DNA from: 62-47 sp039808365
GTDB taxonomy: Bacteria > Pseudomonadota > Alphaproteobacteria > Rhizobiales > Xanthobacteraceae
Direction: 5' to 3'
DNA: 9,527 nt
NCBI GenBank assembly: GCA_039808365.1
Contig: JBDHSX010000144.1
Span: 1 to 9,527, forward strand
The translations under genes and the position numbers were made by a program. Positions 1 to 5,808 of this stretch are shown here, in pieces; within the stretch, counting starts at the first letter, position 1; each line of letters starts with the position of its first letter. The notes beneath the pieces are model-generated. The model was given only the letters and a program-made list of their open reading frames with translations, had not been told where the DNA came from and searched no databases.

Positions 1-65
1 GAGCGACGAAGCAATCCAGCTCTGACTTCGCGGCCTCTGGATTGCTTCGCTGCGCTCGCAATGAC
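1..65. repeat. Palindromic dispersed-type repeat, cut by the left edge of the window
   Basis: Two perfect 13-bp arms, CGAAGCAATCCAG at 7-19 and CTGGATTGCTTCG at 37-49, enclose a 17-nt loop. The stem resumes outside a small internal loop, where GAGCG at 1-5 pairs with CGCTC at 53-57. The right side continues as GCAATGAC to position 65, so the left partner GTCATTGC should lie in the eight bases just before the window. Palindromes of this composition (GTCATTGCGAGCG with GCAATCCAG) are, from memory, abundant intergenic repeats in Bradyrhizobium-like and many other bacterial genomes. It lies 18 bp past the dcp stop, so a transcript of dcp would end in a strong hairpin that could stabilise the mRNA or stop transcription. 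The hairpin is seen directly; the repeat-family membership is recalled, not checked. Confidence 0.75.
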
Positions 66-83
66 GGTGAAGTATCTGAAGTG

Positions 84-2162
84 TCAGGCTGCTTCCGGCG
101 TATCCAGCAGTCCGCGCCCGCGCAGCAGGGCGTCGGGCTCCGGCTTGCGGCCGCGGAAGGCGATATAGGCTTCGTCCGGTTCGCGCGAACCACCCGACGA
201 ATAGATATCGTCGTGCAGCCGTTTGGCCACCGTGGGATCGAAGATATCACCGGCCTCCTCGAACGCGCCGAAGGCATCGGCGTCCATCACTTCCGACCAC
301 ATGTAGCTGTAATAGCCCGAGGCGTAATGATCGCCGGAAAAGATGTGGCCGAATTGAGTCGGGCGATGGCGCAGCGCGATTTCCGCCGGCATGCCGATCT
401 TGTCCAGTTCGCGCTGCTCGAAGGCGCGGACGTCGCGGCCGGCTTCCGCCGGCTGGCTGTGAAATTCAAGGTCGAGCAGGGCCGACGACACGAACTCCAC
501 CGTGGCGAAGCCCTGGCCGAATTTGCGCGCGGCGAGGAAGCGTTGCAGCAGATCGTCCGGCAGCGGCGCGCCGGTCTGATAATGCCGCGCGAAGGCGCGC
601 AGCACCTGCGGCTGCTCCTGCCAGTGCTCATAGAGCTGCGACGGCAGTTCGACGAAATCGGTGAAGACGCTGGTGCCGGACAGCGACGGATAGGTGACGT
701 TCGACAACATGCCGTGCAGCGCATGACCGAATTCGTGGAACAGGGTCCGCGCGTCGTCCGGCGACAGCAGCGCGGGCTGTCCTGCCGCGCCCTTCGAGAA
801 ATTCATCACGTTGAGGATCAGCGGCGCGACCTCGCCGTCGAGCGTCTGCTGGTCGCGCAGCGAGGTCATCCACGCGCCGGACCGCTTCGACGGCCGCGCG
901 AAGTAATCGCCGTAGAACAGCGCCTTGTGCTTGCCCGCCGCGTCCTTCACCTCCCAGACGCGAACGTCCGGGTGCCAGACCGGAATATCCTTGCGCTCGC
1001 TGAAGCTGAGGCCGAACAGCCTCGTGGCGCAGTCGAAGGCGGCGGCGATCATGTTGTCGAGCATGAGATAGGGCTTGATCGCGGCGTCGTCGAAATCGGC
1101 GCGGCGCCGCCGCAGCTTCTCGGCGTAGTAACGCCAGTCCCACGGCGCCAGGGCGAAATTGCCGCCCTCCTCGGCGACCAGCGCCTGCAGCGCGTCGCGG
1201 TCGGCGAGCGTCGCTTTGAGCGCCGGGCGCCACACCCGCTCCAGGAGGTCACGCACCGCCTCAGGCGTCCGCGCCATCGAATCCTCCAGCCGGTAGGCGG
1301 CATAGGTCGGATAGCCCAGCAGTTTCGCGCTTTCCTCGCGCAGCGCCAGGATCTCGCCGATCACGGCGTTGTTGTCGTTGGCGTCGCCATTGTCGCCGCG
1401 CGCGATGAACGCCTTGAACACCTTCTCGCGCAGGTCGCGGCGGGCGGACTCCTTCAGGAACGGCTCGACCGAGGAGCGCGACAGCGTGACCACCGCCTTG
1501 CCGGGCTGGCCGCGCTCGGCGGCGGCAGCTTCGGCGGCCGCGATAAAACTCTCCGGCAGGCCGTCGCGGTCGGCCGCGCCGAGTTCGAGGCTCCACGCCT
1601 GCTCGTCGGCCAGGAGATGATGGCTGAAGCTGGTGCCGAGCTGGGCCAGCCGCTCGTTGATCGCCGCCATGCGCGCTTTCGCCGCCTCATCCAGGCCGGC
1701 GCCGGCGCGATGGAACCTTGTATAGGTCCGTTCCAGAAGCCGCGTCTGTTCCGGCGTCAGCTTGAGGTCGGCGCGGCGCTGGTACAGCAGCGCGACGCGG
1801 CCGAACAGCACCGCGTTCATCAGGATCGGATTCCAGTGCCGCGCCTGCCGCAGCGACACCTCGCTGTCGATGGCGAGCAGGTCCGGGTTCGAATGCGCCG
1901 ACACCAGCGCGTAGAACACCGCCGACACCTTGCTCAGCAGCTTGCCGGCGCGCTCCAGCGCCACGACGGTATTGGCGAAATCCGGCGCCGCGGGATCGTG
2001 GGCGATGGCGGCGACCTCGGCGGCATGGTCGGCGAACGCCTGCTCGAACGCCGGCAGGAAATGCTCCGGCCGGATGGCGTCGAACGGCGGCGTTGCGTGC
2101 GGCGTCGGCCACGCCTGCAACAAGGGGTTTCCGGTGGTCGGGGCAATGGCGGTCGCGGTCAT
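84..2162 (-). CDS. dcp: Peptidyl-dipeptidase Dcp (M3 family zinc metallopeptidase)
   Basis: This 692-residue protein is a thimet-oligopeptidase-family (M3) zinc peptidase. The family removes dipeptides from, or cuts within, short peptides in the cytoplasm and helps recycle peptides and degraded signal peptides. The zinc site is clear: HEFGH at residues 476-480, with the third ligand E505 in FVELPSQ, exactly 25 residues after the second histidine as is usual for M3. A substrate-binding Y-x-x-G-Y-Y motif lies at 613-618. The stretches WDWRYYAEKLRR and IPVWHPDVRVWEV match my memory of E. coli Dcp more closely than oligopeptidase A (PrlC), and the length is typical (about 680). No signal peptide or membrane segment is visible. 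The ATG at 2162 begins a normal Dcp N-terminus (GNPLLQAW, then IRPEHFLPAF). No convincing Shine-Dalgarno sequence precedes it. The gene stands alone, with a palindromic repeat beyond its 3' end. M3 membership is near certain; Dcp rather than PrlC is likely. Confidence 0.95.
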   Translation of the reverse strand: MTATAIAPTTGNPLLQAWPTPHATPPFDAIRPEHFLPAFEQAFADHAAEVAAIAHDPAAPDFANTVVALERAGKLLSKVSAVFYALVSAHSNPDLLAIDSEVSLRQARHWNPILMNAVLFGRVALLYQRRADLKLTPEQTRLLERTYTRFHRAGAGLDEAAKARMAAINERLAQLGTSFSHHLLADEQAWSLELGAADRDGLPESFIAAAEAAAAERGQPGKAVVTLSRSSVEPFLKESARRDLREKVFKAFIARGDNGDANDNNAVIGEILALREESAKLLGYPTYAAYRLEDSMARTPEAVRDLLERVWRPALKATLADRDALQALVAEEGGNFALAPWDWRYYAEKLRRRRADFDDAAIKPYLMLDNMIAAAFDCATRLFGLSFSERKDIPVWHPDVRVWEVKDAAGKHKALFYGDYFARPSKRSGAWMTSLRDQQTLDGEVAPLILNVMNFSKGAAGQPALLSPDDARTLFHEFGHALHGMLSNVTYPSLSGTSVFTDFVELPSQLYEHWQEQPQVLRAFARHYQTGAPLPDDLLQRFLAARKFGQGFATVEFVSSALLDLEFHSQPAEAGRDVRAFEQRELDKIGMPAEIALRHRPTQFGHIFSGDHYASGYYSYMWSEVMDADAFGAFEEAGDIFDPTVAKRLHDDIYSSGGSREPDEAYIAFRGRKPEPDALLRGRGLLDTPEAA

Positions 2163-2209
2163 GTTCTGCGGTCTCGAAATTACGGTTTGCGTGGTCCCGG
2201 TCGCGCCCG

Positions 2210-2215
2210 ATCATA
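2210..2215 (-). promoter_or_regulatory. Possible -10 element for dcp
   Basis: Read on the minus strand this is TATGAT, five of six matches to TATAAT. It would place transcription start near 2203, giving a leader of about 40 nt before the dcp ATG. No good -35 box (TTGACA-like) is seen 16-18 bp upstream, where the sequence is an A-rich tract. The call is therefore weak and rests on the -10 match and its position alone. Confidence 0.25.
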
Positions 2216-2340
2216 GCACGCGATGCGGCTTTTTTGGGTCTTTAAGGTTTTGATTCGACGTAACTTCTTCATCCACAACGCGATGCCGCTTGATACCGGA
2301 CGGATTTTCGGAGAGATTGCGCCCGCAACAGGACCCGACC

Positions 2341-2598
2341 ATGACCGATCAGACCACCAACCAGCGTCGCGAAATCATCTGGCCCAGCGTCATCACCGTG
2401 ATCTCGGCGGCAATCCTGATCGGCGCCGAAGTGTTCGGCGCCGCCTTCGCCGGCGGCTGGGCCCTGGCGATCCTGTTCGGACTGGACACCATCGGCGCCC
2501 ATATCCTTCAGGCGATCCTGTTCCTGATCGGCGTCGCCATCATGGTGGGGTTCGTGCGCGGCGCGCGCCGTGTCGAGCCGTTCACCCGCCGCGTCTGA
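2341..2598 (+). CDS. Small membrane protein with two predicted helices, function unknown
   Basis: This is an 85-residue protein starting MTDQTTNQRREIIWPS. The ATG at 2341 is preceded by AGGA (2330-2333) at 7 nt, which favours it over an in-frame TTG at 2290 that would add 17 residues. Residues about 15-48 (VITVISAAILIGAEVFGAAF and the following ALAILFG) and about 53-72 (ILQAILFLIGVAIMVGF) are strongly hydrophobic, so the protein probably spans the inner membrane twice. The tail is arginine-rich (RGARRVEPFTRRV), suggesting a cytoplasmic C-terminus. I recognise no family. It is transcribed away from dcp and converges on the L,D-transpeptidase gene with only 17 bp between the two stop codons. 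The function cannot be inferred from context. Confidence 0.75.
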   Translation: MTDQTTNQRREIIWPSVITVISAAILIGAEVFGAAFAGGWALAILFGLDTIGAHILQAILFLIGVAIMVGFVRGARRVEPFTRRV

Positions 2599-2615
2599 CC
2601 CGGCGGGGCAACGAA

Positions 2616-3221
2616 TTACAGAACGATGACGCGGGCGCCGTCGCGGACCGTCCCGAACAGCTCGAAAATGTGCTCGTTCAGCATCCGGATGCAGCCGGAC
2701 GACGCGGCGCGACCGATCGTCCATGGCTCATTGGTGCCGTGAATGCGATAGAGCGTATCCCGGCCGTCGCGATACAGGTACAGCGCCCGCGCGCCGAGCG
2801 GGTTGTTCGGGCCGCCCGCAACGCGCTGCGGCAGGTTGGGATTGCGCCGTCGCATGTTGGCGGTGGGAGTCCAGCTCGGCCATCTGGCCCGGCGTCCGAC
2901 CACGGCCTCGCCGCGCCATCGCGCCCCGTCCCGACCGACCGCGACCCCGAAACGGATCGCCCGGCCGCCGTCCTCGATATAATACAGGAAACGCTCCTGC
3001 TTGTTGATGAGGATAGTGCCGGCAGGCTCCCGCCCCGAATAGGCGACCGCCTGGCGATGAAACTGCGGGGGAATACGGGACTTGTCGACGAGAAGGATGT
3101 TAAACGGCTGATCGGGAATCTTGCCGACGTACCAGTCGCTACGGGCTTCCGCGCCGCCCGGCAGCGCCAGCAACGACAATCCGCCCAGAATGACGGATCG
3201 CCTGTCCAAAATATCTCTCAA
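2616..3221 (-). CDS. Exported L,D-transpeptidase (YkuD/ErfK family)
   Basis: YkuD-domain enzymes cross-link peptidoglycan (3-3 bonds) or attach proteins to it, in the periplasm, through an active-site cysteine. The signature is plain: H161 in IHGTN and C177 in ASSGCIRM (numbered from the TTG start). The domain covers about residues 67-201 and is preceded by the usual IPPQFHRQAVAY linker. I chose the TTG at 3221 because AGGAG (complement of 3228-3232) sits 6 nt upstream. It also places a signal peptide right at the N-terminus: D-RR-S at 6-9, hydrophobic residues 10-20 and a likely AEA cleavage site at 24-26. The twin arginines are Tat-like. The frame stays open upstream to ATGs at 3335, 3293 and 3290, but these lack ribosome sites and would bury the signal peptide. 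The gene follows the acyltransferase gene after 134 bp, so it may have its own promoter. The 201-residue length is normal for a compact YkuD protein. Confidence 0.9.
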   Translation of the reverse strand: MRDILDRRSVILGGLSLLALPGGAEARSDWYVGKIPDQPFNILLVDKSRIPPQFHRQAVAYSGREPAGTILINKQERFLYYIEDGGRAIRFGVAVGRDGARWRGEAVVGRRARWPSWTPTANMRRRNPNLPQRVAGGPNNPLGARALYLYRDGRDTLYRIHGTNEPWTIGRAASSGCIRMLNEHIFELFGTVRDGARVIVL

Positions 3222-3227
3222 CGGAAT

Positions 3228-3232
3228 CTCCT
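3228..3232 (-). promoter_or_regulatory. Ribosome binding site that decides the L,D-transpeptidase start
   Basis: Read on the minus strand this is AGGAG, a near-perfect Shine-Dalgarno core, 6 nt before the TTG at 3221. No comparable site precedes the in-frame upstream ATG codons at 3335, 3293 or 3290. Confidence 0.7.
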
Positions 3233-3288
3233 GAAGATGGCGGGCGCTCGCATTAGCCGCGTGGGGCCGGGATGCTGATTCGCGCACC

Positions 3289-3294
3289 ATCATA
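3289..3294 (-). promoter_or_regulatory. Possible -10 element for the L,D-transpeptidase gene
   Basis: Read on the minus strand this is TATGAT, about 68 bp upstream of the TTG start. The hexamer overlaps the in-frame ATG codons at 3293 and 3290. If it is a real -10 box, those codons could not be starts on this transcript. No good -35 partner is visible, so confidence is low. Confidence 0.25.
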
Positions 3295-3323
3295 CAGGCC
3301 CGCGACGCGCGATGAGCCGATCG

Positions 3324-3354
3324 CGCCGACGGCACCAGATTAAATCTGTCGGCG
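3324..3354 (-). terminator. Hairpin just after the acyltransferase stop codon
   Basis: CGCCGAC (3324-3330) and GTCGGCG (3348-3354) form a perfect 7-bp GC-rich stem with a 17-nt loop. An alternative small stem, CAGATT/AATCTG (3336-3348), overlaps it. It begins 1 nt after the TAA at 3358-3356 on the minus strand. There is no U-tract, so it is not a classic intrinsic terminator. It could still mark the transcript end, protect the mRNA or attenuate read-through into the L,D-transpeptidase gene. Confidence 0.35.
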
Positions 3355-3355
3355 A

Positions 3356-4495
3356 TTAGTCATCCGGCCCGGTCTGCGCCGGATCGGGACCGCGCTTCCG
3401 CCGCAGCTTTTGATAGGCCCTGTCCGCGAGGATCGCGAGCCACCCTTTCGCCGTGCGCGCGCCGATGACCGAGCGCAGAACGACGACATGGGTAGCGAGC
3501 TTGTCCTTGAACGCCTCGCCGCCGCACAGCATGTCGACCATGCCGAGGCCGTGATCGATCGACCACTGGATATATTCGAAGATCAGCCGCATGCCGGGCG
3601 CGCCGCGTCCATGCACCGGATCGTAGGTCGTCACCCAGGCCATCATGGTGTTGTGCTGGGCGAAGTTGACCGAGATGGCCACCGCCGCGCCGTTCAGTTC
3701 AAGGACGAACAGACGCAGGACGCCGGCGCGCGCCAGCACGCCGACCAGCGCCGCCAGAACCGGCTTTTCGGCCTCGAACAGATCCGATCTCAAACCGTTG
3801 CTGTTGAGCCAGTCCCGCTTGAACGCCGACAGCCGGTCGAGCACGCCGTCGAGCGGTTCATCGGGGTCGAGCAGGCGGAATCGCAGGGTCCCCGACTCCT
3901 GAAGGATCCGGATGCCCCTGCGAAAATTCTGGCGGACCTTTTTGGGATGGCTTGCCAGCCACGCCGCGCCGCTGGTCCAATCACCAGCGATGCGCGCGCT
4001 AGTTTCCCGCCGGTGGTCGATCCGGAGCTTGATTCCGTGGCCGCGACCGGGCTCGAACACCCGCCACGCCGCCGCGTCCGGCAACAGCCGGGTGATCGAG
4101 GCGAGGTCGAAGCCGCCGGCGTCGCATATCTTGATCCACAGCCGATCCAGCGCCGCGTCGGTACATTCCGGCGCGAGCAGCAGATCGCCATAATCGGTAT
4201 AAGCGACGGCGGCCCATTCCAGAAAGCGCAGCCCCTTGCGCCGGGAGATCGCCAGCGGCATGACGCCGATCAACCTGTCGCCGTGCCACACCAGACCGAT
4301 GCGCAGCGCCATCCGCTCCGGATGATCGATCGTCGACCACCACGCCGAGATCCAGTCATGGCTCTGGAAAATCAGACCGTCGCGGTCGCGCCATAGCCGC
4401 GTCCATTGTTCCCCGATCGCAGCCAGACGTTCGGAGGACTCGACGATTTCCAGATGCTCGGTTTCGGTGATCCTGATCGGCATGTGCATATTCAT
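3356..4495 (-). CDS. CelD/BcsL-type GNAT family acyltransferase
   Basis: This 379-residue protein belongs to the GNAT_6 (Acetyltransf_6) group named after CelD/BcsL of cellulose loci. Members often sit in exopolysaccharide or lipid-modification loci and presumably transfer an acyl group, but few have known substrates. Family marks are IFQSHDWISAWW (residues 42-53), the basic HPKKVRQNFRRG stretch (183-194) that starts the GNAT_6 core, and the C-terminal VDMLCGGEAFKDKLAT (320-335), equivalent to the usual D-x-L-x-G-D/G-E-x-Y/F-K motif. No signal peptide or membrane span is seen; the C-terminus is basic then acidic. The frame opens further upstream to 4570, but the ATG at 4495 overlaps the hydroxylase stop as ATGA, with AAGGA (complement of 4508-4512) 12 nt upstream. 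I therefore take it as a translationally coupled start. Family assignment is firm; the substrate is unknown. Confidence 0.88.
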   Translation of the reverse strand: MNMHMPIRITETEHLEIVESSERLAAIGEQWTRLWRDRDGLIFQSHDWISAWWSTIDHPERMALRIGLVWHGDRLIGVMPLAISRRKGLRFLEWAAVAYTDYGDLLLAPECTDAALDRLWIKICDAGGFDLASITRLLPDAAAWRVFEPGRGHGIKLRIDHRRETSARIAGDWTSGAAWLASHPKKVRQNFRRGIRILQESGTLRFRLLDPDEPLDGVLDRLSAFKRDWLNSNGLRSDLFEAEKPVLAALVGVLARAGVLRLFVLELNGAAVAISVNFAQHNTMMAWVTTYDPVHGRGAPGMRLIFEYIQWSIDHGLGMVDMLCGGEAFKDKLATHVVVLRSVIGARTAKGWLAILADRAYQKLRRKRGPDPAQTGPDD

Positions 4496-5490
4496 GACGA
4501 TGACACGTCCTTGATCCGGGCGCCGACGGCGCTCCGGTGCGAATGGAAACGGCGCGCGACGTGACGCCACATCTTCCGGAGCGGCAGGATGTAGAGACCG
4601 GTCAACGACTGGTAATCCCTGACATCACGATCGCCGAGCCCGAATTTGAGCTTCTCCTCGGGGTCGGGAACGAATGACGTGCCGAACCACCGATCCCAGA
4701 ACGAGAACAGCAAGCCGAAATTCTTGTCGTAGTGGCGCGGATCGACGCTGTGGTGAACCTGATGCCAGTGCGGCGACAGCACGACGTTGTCCAGAGCGCC
4801 GAAGGAGATCGGCAGATGGGTGTGCCGCACGAAATCCATCATCAGGATGTTGCGGAGAACATAGACGTTCAAGCCGAACACCGCGACCTCCACCGGGTTG
4901 AGCGCGATCACGCTCCAGATGCCGAAACAGATTCCCGGAATGACCCCGTCCCAGATCCGGTTCATGAGATCATCCAGCGGATGAACGCGGTCCTTGGTGA
5001 TGCCGACCAGGACTTCGGCGGAATGATGCACCTTGTGCAACTCCCACAGGAACGGGATGCGGTGCTGCGCGAGGTGATAGAGATAATAGGAAATGTCGTA
5101 GGCCAGCAGCATGGTGATGGTGAAGATCACCAGCAGCATCGGCCCCGGCGGGCCGTCGATGAGAGGCCCCTGGATGCCGAAGGCCCAGCTTATGGCCCGG
5201 TTGGTCACGAATCCCACCGCGGAGACGAAGGTGATGCCGGCCGGAATCAGCAAAAACGGCATAATCAGCCGCTTGCTGATCCAGAACATCGCATCGGCCC
5301 GCGCCGACGGATGCAGCATGACTTCCTCGGGGAACATGAAACCGAGAAAATCCCTGACCGACCGGTCTTTCACGTTCCGCACATAGACGATCAATGCGCA
5401 GACCAGCGCCGAGCCCAGAATAAGACCCCAGGTCACATAGTCGATATGCGCGAGTTTATCGGCTATTTTGTTAAAAAGTTCGGAGACCAT
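4492..5490 (-). CDS. Sterol desaturase/fatty-acid hydroxylase superfamily membrane protein
   Basis: This 332-residue integral membrane protein carries the histidine-box set that binds a di-iron centre in the FA_hydroxylase family: H-x3-H at 139-143, H-x2-HH at 152-156, H170, H-x-H at 223-225 and H-x-H-x2-HH at 241-247. Such enzymes use O2 to hydroxylate or desaturate lipids, sterols, carotenoids or ether lipids. Hydrophobic segments lie at about 19-39, 73-97, 117-140 and 182-213, with the histidines facing the cytoplasm in known relatives. The ATG at 5490 is preceded by AAGG (complement of 5496-5499) at 5 nt. An in-frame ATG at 5595 would add 35 residues with no membrane or domain character, so I reject it. 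The stop overlaps the acyltransferase start (ATGA), so both are probably made from one mRNA. It is divergent from the flippase. The substrate cannot be read from the sequence. Confidence 0.9.
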   Translation of the reverse strand: MVSELFNKIADKLAHIDYVTWGLILGSALVCALIVYVRNVKDRSVRDFLGFMFPEEVMLHPSARADAMFWISKRLIMPFLLIPAGITFVSAVGFVTNRAISWAFGIQGPLIDGPPGPMLLVIFTITMLLAYDISYYLYHLAQHRIPFLWELHKVHHSAEVLVGITKDRVHPLDDLMNRIWDGVIPGICFGIWSVIALNPVEVAVFGLNVYVLRNILMMDFVRHTHLPISFGALDNVVLSPHWHQVHHSVDPRHYDKNFGLLFSFWDRWFGTSFVPDPEEKLKFGLGDRDVRDYQSLTGLYILPLRKMWRHVARRFHSHRSAVGARIKDVSSS

Positions 5491-5555
5491 GGTAACCTTA
5501 AAATCCGCCCTGAACCCGCCATCTGCTTCAAGCTTGCAACGAAGCGCCGCGTTTC

Positions 5556-5595
5556 TGACATTCGGGAACACCGCGAGGCGGGGCGCGAATGTCAA
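5556..5595 (-). promoter_or_regulatory. Inverted repeat overlapping a -35-like TTGACA upstream of the hydroxylase
   Basis: TGACATTCG (5556-5564) and CGAATGTCA (5586-5594) are perfect 9-bp inverted arms with a 21-nt spacer and centres 30 bp apart, about three helical turns. The right arm shares its bases with TTGACA read on the minus strand (5595-5590), a perfect -35 hexamer about 100 bp upstream of the hydroxylase ATG. The expected -10 position (near 5567-5572, GGTGTT on the minus strand) is a poor match. The arrangement fits an operator on a regulated promoter, or an RNA hairpin in the leader if transcription starts further upstream. The repeat is seen directly; its role is inferred. Confidence 0.4.
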
Positions 5596-5617
5596 ATTCG
5601 CCCGGGTTATTTTCCGC

Positions 5618-5644
5618 TCCCGACAATGAATGAATACGTCGGGA
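5618..5644. promoter_or_regulatory. Second inverted repeat in the hydroxylase-flippase divergent spacer
   Basis: TCCCGAC (5618-5624) and GTCGGGA (5638-5644) form perfect 7-bp arms around a 13-nt AT-rich loop that contains a tandem ATGA-ATGA. It lies between the two divergent genes, about 165 bp from the flippase start and 130 bp from the hydroxylase start. It could be a regulator site or an RNA hairpin in the flippase leader. In the rest of the 318-bp spacer (5491-5808) I see no further gene and no convincing full sigma-70-type promoter. Confidence 0.3.
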
Positions 5645-5808
5645 AGGCAATCTCTTTACTCTTACGGGGTTAACATCCCTTGCCTCGACATGAAGAAAGG
5701 CCGATGGGAGCCGTCACGCTCACGGCCCAGAGGCCCGCATTCGTGATCCGGCTGTTCGCGCCGCGCGCCTGAAAGCGGTCGGCCGTCATTGTCAGGAATC
5801 GTCATCCC

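Noticed and set aside
42..2216. A 724-codon open frame on the plus strand running opposite the whole of dcp.
   Set aside because: Its codons are in exact register with dcp on the other strand, so its stops would need TTA, CTA or TCA codons in dcp, which are rare in GC-rich genes. The translation is Arg/Gln/His-rich with no domain, whereas dcp has an intact M3 active site.
2599..2615. The 17-bp gap between two convergent stops as a bidirectional terminator.
   Set aside because: No inverted repeat or T-run is present in the gap, so nothing beyond the close convergence can be claimed.
2223..3278. A 351-codon plus-strand frame across the small membrane protein and L,D-transpeptidase genes.
   Set aside because: It overlaps two better supported genes in other frames, and its translation is Arg/Pro/Gly-rich without any domain.
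4732..5673. A 313-codon plus-strand frame opposite the hydroxylase gene, and a similar 328-codon one (3410-4396) opposite the acyltransferase gene.
   Set aside because: Low-complexity, charge-rich translations with no family features; the minus-strand frames carry clear histidine-box and GNAT_6 motifs.
5710..5726. Small GCCGT/ACGGC hairpin in the flippase leader.
   Set aside because: Five base pairs around a 7-nt loop are expected often by chance in sequence this GC-rich.
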